34,057 bases of DNA from Bacteroidales bacterium. GTDB taxonomy: Bacteria > Bacteroidota > Bacteroidia > Bacteroidales > UBA7960. The DNA is taken from NCBI GenBank assembly GCA_003559855.1, contig PWJZ01000107.1:1-34057 (forward strand), given 5' to 3'. This document shows, in pieces, positions 26,897 through 33,598 of this stretch. Position numbers and translations under genes: made by a program. How positions within the stretch are numbered: the first letter of the stretch is position 1; the number at the start of each line of letters is the position of its first letter. Under the pieces are notes generated by a model, which saw only the letters and a list, made by a program, of their open reading frames with translations, ran no database searches and was not told where the DNA came from.

Positions 26897-27595
26897 TCAA
26901 CTAAATACAGGAAATTCACGATACATTTTCAGTAATTGTATAGTTTCATCTTTTAGTTTTTCCCGGACAAATGTTTTAAGATCATTGTCAATCAAATCTC
27001 CTATACCATTTAATAAGCTTTTTGGAGGTATTTTTTCAATCCTTGAGATACATTTATTAATATATTTTTCAAATTGTAAATTCATTCTTTGTTCTACAAT
27101 TATTTTATTAACAGGAGTTTTCTCTTTCATAAAAAAATAAACGTCAAAGACATCGCGGTTCGTAAATATATCTCTGTCCAATAAAGCAGATAGTTTATGC
27201 GCAAACATATCAGGTTTGATCATAACTTTTACAGGAATACCCAAATAATTTTTAATTTCATATTGATCAGGAAACTCCCTGTTTGATATCTCGATCTTCA
27301 AATTGCGTTCATATTCGCCATAATCTAAAACAAGCAACAGGCCAAAATGCTTTTCGGCTTCATCCCTGATTTTACCATAATTGAGCAGTATTTTTCTTAT
27401 TTTTTTGTACACTTCACTACTTTTACCCGGTGTTAACAGGTTAAAATCAAGATCAACAGAAAACCTGGGCAATTTGTAAAAAAGCATTTGAGCTGTACCA
27501 CCTTTAAAACCTAAAACTGTTGACAGTTCAGTATCAGCGTAGATATCTTTAAGTACTGAAACCAGAAAGAATTTATGTCTGTTGATATCAAGCAT
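26897..27595 (-). CDS. abiEii: AbiEii-type nucleotidyltransferase toxin
   Basis: A 232-residue toxin of the type IV AbiE system. The nucleotidyltransferase site is GFKGGTAQMLFYKLPRFSVD (residues about 28-47) followed by LDF, i.e. the family's GG...DxDF. The later motifs VMIKPDMFAHKLSALLDR and NRDVFDVYFFM are also present. AbiEii-like toxins transfer nucleotides to tRNA or other targets and block growth; several give phage abortive infection. All catalytic residues look intact. Its ATG overlaps the antitoxin stop by 8 nt. Confidence 0.9.
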   Translation of the reverse strand: MLDINRHKFFLVSVLKDIYADTELSTVLGFKGGTAQMLFYKLPRFSVDLDFNLLTPGKSSEVYKKIRKILLNYGKIRDEAEKHFGLLLVLDYGEYERNLKIEISNREFPDQYEIKNYLGIPVKVMIKPDMFAHKLSALLDRDIFTNRDVFDVYFFMKEKTPVNKIIVEQRMNLQFEKYINKCISRIEKIPPKSLLNGIGDLIDNDLKTFVREKLKDETIQLLKMYREFPVFS

Positions 27596-28157
27596 TCTTT
27601 AAAAGATTTTGAACGCGGTTTGTTAATTTATCAGATTGGTATACAGGAAGAATACTAAAAACAAACTTCTTATTCAAGCTATCAATTGAATCAAAAGAAA
27701 ATTCTTTTTTCAGATAGAGTATGTCTAAAAAAGCCCGTTCAGGTGATGCAATGCTAATACCGTTATCTTGCATATCAATTCCTGTTGCGTTATATAATAT
27801 ATCATTTTTAATTTTACGATACTCAAAGATATGTCCGTTAATATTAATTGTACGACTTAAATAACTGATATTTGTTACCTGTGTATAATACTGGAATACA
27901 ATACCGGCTTTCTGTAAAACATACTCCAATGAAATATAAGCCGGCTTAAAAATCTTACAAGCCAGTTCTTCAACAGAATATTTCTCTTTAGTATATATAC
28001 CGCGCCTTGGATTTTTTAACTTTTTTGTCCGGACGTAATAGTTTAAACGTTGTTTAAGTTTAGAAGCATTGGGCTCGTTTAATAGCATAGCAATTTCCTG
28101 AAAGGAAAAAACCGTTTTTTGGTCTTTGTATAATTTAAAAATCAATTCCGCAGTCAT
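27588..28157 (-). CDS. abiEi: AbiEi-type antitoxin and repressor
   Basis: A 189-residue antitoxin. The N-terminal winged helix (FSFQEIAMLLNEPNASKLKQ, then RLNYYVRTKKLKNPRRGIYT) is the AbiEi DNA-binding domain; the C-terminal part (PAYISLEYVLQKAGIVFQYY; SPERAFLDILYLKK) is the antitoxin domain. In this family the antitoxin counters the toxin without direct binding and represses the operon by binding inverted repeats, and just such a repeat lies 3-47 nt upstream of this gene. It is first in the two-gene operon. Confidence 0.9.
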   Translation of the reverse strand: MTAELIFKLYKDQKTVFSFQEIAMLLNEPNASKLKQRLNYYVRTKKLKNPRRGIYTKEKYSVEELACKIFKPAYISLEYVLQKAGIVFQYYTQVTNISYLSRTININGHIFEYRKIKNDILYNATGIDMQDNGISIASPERAFLDILYLKKEFSFDSIDSLNKKFVFSILPVYQSDKLTNRVQNLLKNA

Positions 28158-28159
28158 TA

Positions 28160-28208
28160 TTTGTAAACTTAAGGTTTTATATTTTTATACCTTTAGTTTA
28201 CAAAGATA
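28160..28208 (-). promoter_or_regulatory. abiE promoter and AbiEi operator
   Basis: TTTGTAAACTTAAGGT (28160-28175) and ACCTTTAGTTTACAAA (28189-28204) are inverse with one mismatch in 16, separated by 13 nt. The minus-strand -7 box TATCTTTG (28208-28201) overlaps the outer arm, so a bound repressor would block the polymerase. This is the arrangement known from studied AbiE systems. Confidence 0.8.
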
Positions 28209-28352
28209 ACATATTAACACATCACTGCATAAAATATCAGATATTTTTTGCATTAAGCTGCTTAAATATGCAGATTCTGACTTTATCAGGGAGTTTTGTG
28301 ATAAGAGGTATATCAACAAACAGCTTGCTATTCTTGGATATCGCTGCTACAA

Positions 28353-28619
28353 TTAAGGAAATCTCTTATAAATATCCTTTCTGTGAACAAACCTAACAAA
28401 CTCAACAACGCCTTTCTCGATGATTATGCCTACACGATAATCTCCGGTATTTATTCTGAATACGGTTTTGTATCCTTTTAATTTTTTTTAGTTTTTTATA
28501 TCCTTCAAAGAATCAGCTTCTTCAACATTGACTATGATTTCCGCAATGCTGTCTTTAATATTTTGATCTTTTACTTTATCAAGATCTTTGTAAAACTGTT
28601 TTAAAAATATTGTTTTCAC
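28353..28619 (-). pseudogene. RelE-family toxin interrupted by one in-frame stop
   Basis: Read on the minus strand from GTG 28619 the frame gives an 88-residue RelE-type protein: KTIFLKQFYKDLDKVKDQNI, IAEIIVNVEEADSLKDIKN, stop (TAA at 28490-28488), KKLKGYKTVFRINTGDYRVG, IIIEKGVVEFVRFVHRKDIY, KRFP. The piece after the stop has the family's usual KLKGYK, GDYRVG, H-R-K-D-IYK-FP end. The family normally has Leu where the stop stands (NLKKLKG), so a single TTA-to-TAA change explains it. The frame is intact on both sides. GTG overlaps the antitoxin stop (GTGA). A sequencing error is the main alternative. Confidence 0.85.
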
Positions 28620-28816
28620 TCTTTTCCCAGTTTTTTCATTACTTTTTCCCTGGGTACTTTTTGTTTTCTATCAGCCTCCTTTATTAACTGCATTAAGCCA
28701 AACTCTTCTTTTTCTTCATCAGACAGAAACCTGACTGACACTCCGATTTTTTTTGCCAGCTCAGTTAAAAGCTTCAGATCAGAGCTTGAATTACTTTTTA
28801 ACAATACTGTTTGCAT
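28616..28816 (-). CDS. Antitoxin of a RelE-type pair
   Basis: A 66-residue protein starting MQTVLLKSNSSSDLKLLTEL, then AKKIGVSVRFLSDEEKEEFG and ending LMQLIKEADRKQKVPREKVM, KKLGKE. This is the short antitoxin type that pairs with RelE-like toxins: a beta strand and helix, then an acidic helix for toxin contact. ATG 28816 is preferred to a longer frame from 28888 because a TAAATTTG box at 28848-28841 would start the transcript near 28834. It is intact, while the toxin it should neutralise is broken. Confidence 0.75.
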   Translation of the reverse strand: MQTVLLKSNSSSDLKLLTELAKKIGVSVRFLSDEEKEEFGLMQLIKEADRKQKVPREKVMKKLGKE

Positions 28817-28840
28817 GGTATAATTGTTTTTATATATAAG

Positions 28841-28848
28841 CAAATTTA
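28841..28848 (-). promoter_or_regulatory. Promoter -7 box of the antitoxin gene
   Basis: TAAATTTG on the minus strand matches TAnnTTTG fully; leader about 18 nt. No TTG at the usual distance. Confidence 0.45.
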
Positions 28849-28896
28849 TGAATTTTTGAAGAAATAATCTAATAATTTTCTCCGACAAAGCTTTAA

Positions 28897-29050
28897 GAGG
28901 GTGGGAACGGGAGAGCGTGGGAGAGGGACTTAGGGACTGAGGGACTGAGGGACTGAGAGACTAAGAGAACTGAGGGAACTAAGAGAACTGAGAGACTGAG
29001 GGACTGAGAGAACTGAGAGAACTTAGGGAACTGAGGGAATTGAGAGAAAT
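28897..29050 (+). repeat. GA-rich 9-10-mer tract
   Basis: A run of units such as GGGACTGAG, AGAACTGAG and GGAACTAAG. It is the inverse of the CT-rich tract at 29531-30112; together they bracket a 480-bp segment without genes. The long minus-strand frame through it is an artefact of its lack of stops. Confidence 0.85.
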
Positions 29051-29142
29051 GCACGAGTAATAAGAAGCCACGAATGCACGAGTAATAAGAAGCCACGAAT
29101 GCACGAATAACAAGAAGCCACGAATGCACGAATAAAAAAACG
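29051..29142. repeat. 25-bp tandem repeat
   Basis: GCACGAGTAATAAGAAGCCA begins units at 29051, 29076, 29101 and 29126, each 25 bp long, the last partial and slightly changed. An inverted copy of part of the unit, ATTCGTGTATTCGTGGCT, lies at about 29229-29246. No spacers, so not CRISPR. Confidence 0.85.
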
Positions 29143-29530
29143 AATAATATTCGTACTCAATTGGTTTTGCCGGGCTCCATAATGTTACTCCCTTCGATCG
29201 TGATCTCCCGTTGGCGGGTATGTTTCGATTCGTGTATTCGTGGCTGTATTTAACTTTGATTTAATAATTAAAGACCTGCTGTACATTAAAATAAGATTTT
29301 ACCAAGATTCATTCATTTATCCGGCCGGGTCATTTGAAATATAACTTATGAAGGGATATTCAAAAATCAGAAAAATATTGCCGGACAATCTTGTTAGTAA
29401 TGATGATTTTAATTTTTTAATTATGCCATAAAGCATGCACTGAGCTTTTTGAATAGTCTCAAAGACTCAAAGAAATACAACGGCAATCCGGACGATGGAA
29501 ACTCCTCATTCTTCGGAGGTTTCCATTTCC
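29143..29530. other. Intergenic region between repeat tracts
   Basis: No gene is seen. It holds a diverged copy (about 29187-29225) of the ACTCCCTTCGGTCGTGGTC word found at 20336, then A+T-rich DNA, and a hairpin GGAAACTCC (29497-29505) with GGAGGTTTCC (29515-29524). Confidence 0.5.
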
Positions 29531-30112
29531 CGCCCTTCGCTCTCTACTTTCCCTTCGTTCTCTTCGTCCCTTCGTCCCTTCGTCTCTTCGTCTCTTCGTT
29601 CTCTTAGTTCTCTTCGTCCCTTCGTTCTCTTCGTTCTCTTCGTCTCTTCGTCTCTTAGTTCTCTTAGTCTCTTCGTCCCTTCGTTCTCTTAGTTCTCTTA
29701 GTTCTCTCTCTTAGTTCTCTTAGTTCTCTCAGTTCTCTTAGTTCTCTCAGTTCTCTTAGTTCTCTTCGTTCTCTTAGTTCTCTCAGTTCTCTTAGTTCTC
29801 TCAGTTCTCTTAGTTCTCTTCGTTCTCTTAGTTCTCTCTCTCAGTTCTCTTAGTTCTCTTCGTTCTCTTAGTTCTCTCTCTTAGTTCTCTTAGTTCTCTC
29901 AGTTCTCTTAGTTCTCTTAGTTCTCTTAGTTCTCTTCGTTCTCTTAGTTCTCTCTCTTCGTTCTCTTAGTTCTCTCAGTTCTCTTAGTTCTCTTAGTTCT
30001 CTCTCTTAGTTCTCTTCGTTCTCTTCGTTCTCTTCGTCCCTTCGTCCCTCAGTCCCTAAGTCTCACCATCTCCCGCTCTCCCGCTCTCCCGCTCTCTCAC
30101 CCCCCTCCCGTC
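29531..30112. repeat. CT-rich 9-10-mer tract of about 580 bp
   Basis: By eye some fifty units of the plan TT(A/C)G-TTCTC or TCAG-TTCTC follow each other with a period near 10, mixed in the first part with TTCGTCTC and TTCGTCCC. The end turns to CTCCCGCTCTCC units (30067-30105). One strand is almost all pyrimidine apart from AG/CG steps. The last 57 bases are the 3' end of the DUF354 gene. Confidence 0.92.
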
Positions 30113-31219
30113 TTTAAACCCAAACCTATACTGATAGCCCGCATCATCCCTCATTACCCTGCCGCTCTCCGGATAGTTGCCCACAAACCACACCATAAAA
30201 GCAGCAATATCAATTTTTTCCGATAACAGTTTCTGCCTGTTGTGTTGATATTCCTTACCTGCAGAGCTCCGCATTACGTCATGAACAAGATCCTCCGCCT
30301 TTTTCAATTCATCTGGAGCCGGTTTAAAATGTTTTACAAGGCGGTATTTATTTTCGATCTCCACAATATATCCGCGGGTATTATAATCTATAAATATGGC
30401 CGGAACACCCAGCACAGCGCTTTCTGTTGCTACGGTAGCACTTTCGCCGACAACCAGTTTGGCATTTGCTATGGCCTGGTGAAACTCCGTTTCGGGCAAC
30501 TTAAACCTGTATTGTTCGAGACGGGCAGGCAGGGGAACCTCCGATGAAATAATCACAGGATAAGCTTCCGCCAGTTTCTTTATAAAGTCAAACTTGCTTT
30601 TCGCATCCCATTTTCCGGAGAACATATCGTGCATAGCGCCGTGATTTACCAGGCGGATCAGAATATAGTCCTCATTATTGTCAAAGCCCAGGCGCTTTTT
30701 AAAGTGGGTGTCCGCTGCAAAATTTGCCGGATTCAGATAAGCCAGCTCTTTGTAAGCATCCGCCCTGATATGTTTAACCCCGAAATCTTTCATAAAACAG
30801 GCAGGAGTGATGATATCTGACGAGAATCTTTTATAGATCCATTGCACGATAGTATCCTGTTCGGTATCATCAATAACTATGTGAGGTTTATTTAAGATAC
30901 CTGCAACAATGGCGGCATAGGGTGATGCAAAGCTCAGAAGAATATCCGGTTTGAATTTTTTGGCTGACCGGTATATTTTTACGACGGCACGAATAAGAAA
31001 GAGGGGTTTAAATAATAGTGAATAGCTGCCCTTTCCTTTTGAAACATAATTCAGGTCATGTGCATTTGCAATTTGAGCGGAGCACTCTTTTTCACGGATA
31101 GAAAGCAGGCAGGTATGCCCTTTGTTTTCAAGTTGTTTGATTACAGGAATAAAAAAATGGATATGTGCCGGATGGCCGGTGTCAATAAGAATTTTCAAAG
31201 AATTTTTGTTTTTGTTCAT
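30056..31219 (-). CDS. DUF354 protein, GT-B-fold glycosyltransferase/epimerase-like
   Basis: A 387-residue protein whose first 350 residues match DUF354: ILIDTGHPAHIHFFIPVIKQ at the start, KPDILLSFASPYAAIVAGI, PHIVIDDTEQDT, and in the second domain AIANAKLVVGESATVATESA, LGVPAIFIDYNTRGYIVEIE. The fold resembles UDP-GlcNAc 2-epimerases and GT-B transferases, and such genes occur in surface-glycan clusters. Reaction unknown. The last residues (GRGVRERESGRAGDGET) are encoded by the GA/CT repeat and the stop lies inside it, so the natural C-terminus was replaced or extended. A GA tract on the plus strand at 31301-31400 makes the gene flanked by inverted repeats. Confidence 0.85.
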   Translation of the reverse strand: MNKNKNSLKILIDTGHPAHIHFFIPVIKQLENKGHTCLLSIREKECSAQIANAHDLNYVSKGKGSYSLLFKPLFLIRAVVKIYRSAKKFKPDILLSFASPYAAIVAGILNKPHIVIDDTEQDTIVQWIYKRFSSDIITPACFMKDFGVKHIRADAYKELAYLNPANFAADTHFKKRLGFDNNEDYILIRLVNHGAMHDMFSGKWDAKSKFDFIKKLAEAYPVIISSEVPLPARLEQYRFKLPETEFHQAIANAKLVVGESATVATESAVLGVPAIFIDYNTRGYIVEIENKYRLVKHFKPAPDELKKAEDLVHDVMRSSAGKEYQHNRQKLLSEKIDIAAFMVWFVGNYPESGRVMRDDAGYQYRFGFKDGRGVRERESGRAGDGET

Positions 31220-31300
31220 TTTGTTTGAGGTTCAAACCATTTTTCAGAATGAAATTTGTATGATAACCCCCTAACTATCATTCTTCTTTAATATTTCTTC

Positions 31301-31400
31301 GCGTCTTAGCGACTGAGAGACTAAGAGAACTGAGAGAACTGAGAGAACTGAGAGAACTTAGTGAACTTAGGGAACTTAGTGAACTTAGCAAACTTAGTGA
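31301..31400 (+). repeat. GA-rich 9-10-mer tract
   Basis: Units GACTGAGAG, AACTGAGAG and AACTTAGTG, period about 10, inverse to the tract at 29531-30112. The DUF354 gene lies between the two. The stretch 31220-31553 otherwise holds no gene. Confidence 0.85.
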
Positions 31401-31553
31401 ATAAAAGATATTAGAGAATGTTTTTATTACCAAGCCCATTTCCCCGGGTGGTTTAACTTTTCACTGTTAACTTTTAATCCCGAATTCTTAACAGTCTCGG
31501 GACTTCCGCTTCGCTTCAGCTTTTAACTTTATAAGCGATGTTCGGAATGTCCA

Positions 31554-31694
31554 TTATGCTTTTCTTCTTTGTTTAATCCACAATTTGAAAAATGGATCAT
31601 CTATCTCATACCGATTATTCATCTTGATAAGATAGCCTTTTTGTGTAAGTCTTTTCAGCGCACTGAATGCAGTACTGCTGGCACCCAATTCATA
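31554..31694 (-). pseudogene. C-terminal remnant of an ATP-binding protein
   Basis: On the minus strand a 46-residue frame reads YELGASSTAFSALKRLTQKG, YLIKMNNRYEIDDPFFKLWI, KQRRKA and stop. This is the typical winged-helix end of archaeal/bacterial-type AAA ATPases, where a helix-turn-helix is followed by a YxxDDPFFxLWI segment. A stop lies directly before it and no ATPase domain is found upstream, so it is a relic. It does not come from the 24-25 kb ATPase, which ends differently. Confidence 0.6.
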
Positions 31695-31838
31695 TTACCA
31701 AAGAATTTATTTCGAAAATTTTCGTTGCGAAAACATTCGCAATATAGTTAAAATAGTTGAAAGTGAGACCAGGGTTTGATGAATAGAACGCTATTATTTA
31801 TTTGTCATTAAATTGCTCCTTATAAACACGTATTTAAT

Positions 31839-32165
31839 TTATTTTAAAAGAAATAAACTTTTTAATAATTTGTAAGCTTCTTTTATAATTTCGATACTTT
31901 TATTACTAAATAGATCTAAACAATATCCTAAATCTAAAACCGCACCAATTATTGCCGGTTCTTCCAATGTGCCGGCTTTTTTCTTTTTTTCAGCCCATAA
32001 CCTGGCTCTTTCAGGATCATTTTCCCAAAAGTACATTCCGTGACCTAACCAGTCATAATTTTGCTGGCTCTTTTTAAAGTATTTGGGATTGTTTAAGAGT
32101 TGCTGTTGGTCTTTTTTTTCACAACCATGAAAACCAATAATTAAGTTTGGCCTGGATGAATACAT
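31839..32165 (-). CDS. ADP-ribosyltransferase-like protein, apparently truncated
   Basis: A 108-residue protein: LIIGFHGCEKKDQQQLLNNP, then YDWLGHGMYFWENDPERARL, WAEKKKKAG, and EEPAIIGAVLDLGYCLDLFS. The HG, the G-x-YF and the RA-x-x-WA pattern follow the plan of ART-fold families such as DUF3990, where these residues frame the NAD site. Full-length relatives as I recall them are about twice as long; here the frame stops after KLLKSLFLLK, with no continuation in the other frames. So the gene is probably cut short. It starts 15 nt after a 55-residue gene, which looks like its partner. A toxin role is inferred. Confidence 0.5.
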   Translation of the reverse strand: MYSSRPNLIIGFHGCEKKDQQQLLNNPKYFKKSQQNYDWLGHGMYFWENDPERARLWAEKKKKAGTLEEPAIIGAVLDLGYCLDLFSNKSIEIIKEAYKLLKSLFLLK

Positions 32166-32180
32166 TATAACAAAATATAA

Positions 32181-32348
32181 TTACTTTTCAGAAGGGAAAT
32201 AGATTTTTTTGTATGGGTGCTTTAAGTTGCCATTCTTATCAATAATACCTGCACCCTCAAAAGTTTCTTTAATATCCTTACTGCTTCGCTTATCTTTTTG
32301 AGCAGCTTTTAATATGCTTATCAACCGTTGTGCATCATTTGTGCTCAT
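32181..32348 (-). CDS. Small protein, partner of the ART-like protein
   Basis: A 55-residue protein, MSTNDAQRLISILKAAQKDK, then RSSKDIKETFEGAGIIDKNG, NLKHPYKKIYFPSEK. The first half is a charged helix; the second has a G-x-I-D-x-x-G-x-L-K-x-P-Y ending with PSE that I recall from short genes ahead of this ART-like family. It could be an antitoxin or an accessory. It has a TACATTTG box at 32398-32391 with a TTG 22 nt further up, which supports a real two-gene transcript. Confidence 0.6.
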   Translation of the reverse strand: MSTNDAQRLISILKAAQKDKRSSKDIKETFEGAGIIDKNGNLKHPYKKIYFPSEK

Positions 32349-32390
32349 TTTGAAAAGTATTTAAAATAAAAATTCAATTGATAATTATTA

Positions 32391-32423
32391 CAAATGTAAA
32401 AATAAATATTACTTAAAAAACAA
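32391..32423 (-). promoter_or_regulatory. Promoter of the small protein/ART-like pair
   Basis: Minus strand TTG (32423-32421), 22 nt, then TACATTTG (32398-32391), matching the -7 consensus. Leader about 36 nt. Confidence 0.5.
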
Positions 32424-32448
32424 AATAAATGCTTAATTTTTTTTTACC

Positions 32449-32690
32449 GCCAAGTCGCTAAGGCGCTAAGTTTCCATAAAAACGTTAGTGATAATTCCTG
32501 GTTTTTAAAATTTTTTTCTTTTCTTTTTTTCTTGATTATGCTATCCTCCCGCTCTGCGATAAGGCAAGAATTGCAGCCAAAGATGGATAAACCACTTGGG
32601 CGCAATTCTAAGCCTTATCACATTCACGCCCACACCGGCCCGCAGTTTTGCCGGGCCTGCGCGCACGTGCTAATAAAATTAAGTGGTGTA
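32449..32690. repeat. Repeat word and GC-rich nested palindromes
   Basis: No gene is seen. ACCGCCAAGTCGCTAAGGCG at 32449 is the third copy of a dispersed word. Then GATAAGGCAAGAATTGC (32558-32574) pairs with GCAATTCTAAGCCTTATC (32602-32619), GGCCCG (32637-32642) with CGGGCC (32652-32657), and CCACTT (32592-32597) with AAGTGG (32681-32686). The core is much richer in G+C than its surroundings. Confidence 0.65.
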
Positions 32691-32726
32691 TTTATAGTAA
32701 ATAGGTGATGAATTATTGCAATAATC

Positions 32727-32834
32727 CGGAAGCTGGAAGTCCCTATCGGGAGCTTCCAGTTCCTGCGATCGTAAGGAATTGCCGGCTTCCGAAAGCTTTC
32801 GGAACTAAACCCGGAAGCCGGAAGTCCCGGAGGC
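32727..32834. repeat. Imperfect palindromes of the GGAAGCTGGAAGTCCC family
   Basis: GGAAGCTGGAAGTCCC and GGGAGCTTCCAGTTCC at about 32730-32765, then GGAATTGCCGGCTTCCGAAAG and a half copy GGAAGCCGGAAGTCCC up to 32830, abutting the hepT stop. Other copies: 23928, 25375, 26809, 33940. Confidence 0.8.
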
Positions 32835-33167
32835 TTATTTTATTAATTCTGCAACCTCTTCTTTCAGTGGTTTAAGGTGATTTATAAGTATTGTCCAAAT
32901 GATAGAATTATCAATAGAGTCATAGGCATGGATTAACCTGTTACGAAATCCGATTATTTTACCACCATGTTTTAGTTTTGAATCCGGATGAAGAGATTCA
33001 AATTTATTCACAGCTTCGCCAATAATGCCTAATTGGCGCTCAACTGCACTCTGAGTTTTTAAATCGTTTACATAGTCGTTGTAGCTTTCAATTGACTGCG
33101 TAAAATCTTCAATTAAATCAATTGCATTTATTATATCAGACAAGTATTTTAGATCTCTTTCCGTCAT
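32835..33167 (-). CDS. hepT: HepT-like HEPN RNase toxin
   Basis: A 110-residue all-helical protein of the DUF86/HepT family. The HEPN catalytic motif is FRNRLIHAYDSID near residues 74-86, i.e. Rx4HxY: Arg and His cut RNA, while the Tyr is the residue AMPylated by the MntA partner in studied pairs. MTERDLKYLSDIINAIDLIE and RQLGIIGEAVNKFESLHPD are typical too. Its ATG lies 32 nt inside the upstream mntA gene, so translation is coupled. All active residues are present. Confidence 0.92.
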   Translation of the reverse strand: MTERDLKYLSDIINAIDLIEDFTQSIESYNDYVNDLKTQSAVERQLGIIGEAVNKFESLHPDSKLKHGGKIIGFRNRLIHAYDSIDNSIIWTILINHLKPLKEEVAELIK

Positions 33168-33471
33168 ATATTAATACTTTGGTAGAATCAATATTTTTTT
33201 TCAAATATGAATTACGAATAGAAGTATCTGTTAATAAATCAACTCTTCTGTTAAAGAATATTTCTAAACTATCCCATAATGCAATCAGCTTTTCTCCTCT
33301 TTCTACAGGATCAGTTTCATCAATTTCAACCAGCAAATCTATATCACTGTTATCATTATTGAAACTTTCATTAGTGGATGAACCAAATGCATACAAATAT
33401 TTTACATTATGCTTTTTGCATAAATTGGCAAACTGGTCATATTGTTTTGATATTTCTTTTTTTATAACCAT
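33136..33471 (-). CDS. mntA: MntA-like minimal nucleotidyltransferase antitoxin
   Basis: A 111-residue MNT-fold protein. The active site reads YAFGSSTNESFNNDNSDIDL, the GS...DxD motif with 11 residues between (10 is more usual), then VEIDETDPVERGEKLIALWD and the third-acid region RRVDLLTD. In studied systems MntA silences HepT by AMPylating its HEPN Tyr. ATG 33471 is chosen because a full promoter at 33489-33519 would start the transcript near 33482; a frame from 33534 adds only A+T-rich noise. Confidence 0.9.
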   Translation of the reverse strand: MVIKKEISKQYDQFANLCKKHNVKYLYAFGSSTNESFNNDNSDIDLLVEIDETDPVERGEKLIALWDSLEIFFNRRVDLLTDTSIRNSYLKKNIDSTKVLIYDGKRSKILV

Positions 33472-33488
33472 AGTTGTAAAGTATATAA

Positions 33489-33519
33489 CAAAAATACTTA
33501 ATAAAAACGGAATTATCAA
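33489..33519 (-). promoter_or_regulatory. Promoter of mntA-hepT
   Basis: Minus strand TTG (33519-33517), 20 nt, then TATTTTTG (33496-33489): a complete match to the Bacteroidota -33/-7 pattern, the best in the window. Leader about 11 nt. Confidence 0.75.
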
Positions 33520-33534
33520 AATTTCTTTTTTCAC

Positions 33535-33598
33535 TCAGCCTCTCCCACTCACTTTCTCACCCTCTCCCGTTCTCCCGTTCTCACTCTCTCACCATCTT
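33535..33598. repeat. CT-rich tract
   Basis: CTCACCCTCTCCCGTTCTCC and similar units. It overlaps the stop of the epimerase fragment and reads GA-rich on that strand, with GATGGTGAGA at the boundary as near the wecB and DUF354 ends. Confidence 0.75.

Noticed and set aside
28893-29129. Minus-strand frame of 78 residues
   Set aside because: It runs through the GA tract and 25-bp tandem repeat only; no protein-like composition.
29051-29142. CRISPR array
   Set aside because: The 25-bp units are directly adjacent with no spacers and there are no cas genes.
29495-29692. Plus-strand reading frame rich in Ser, Leu and Phe
   Set aside because: It is the translation of the CT-rich repeat, whose units contain no stop in this frame.
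32540-32700. Integron attC site
   Set aside because: No GTTRRRY/RYYYAAC core pair could be placed and no integrase is in view.
33472-33534. N-terminal hydrophobic extension of MntA
   Set aside because: The region is the promoter; the transcript would start after it.
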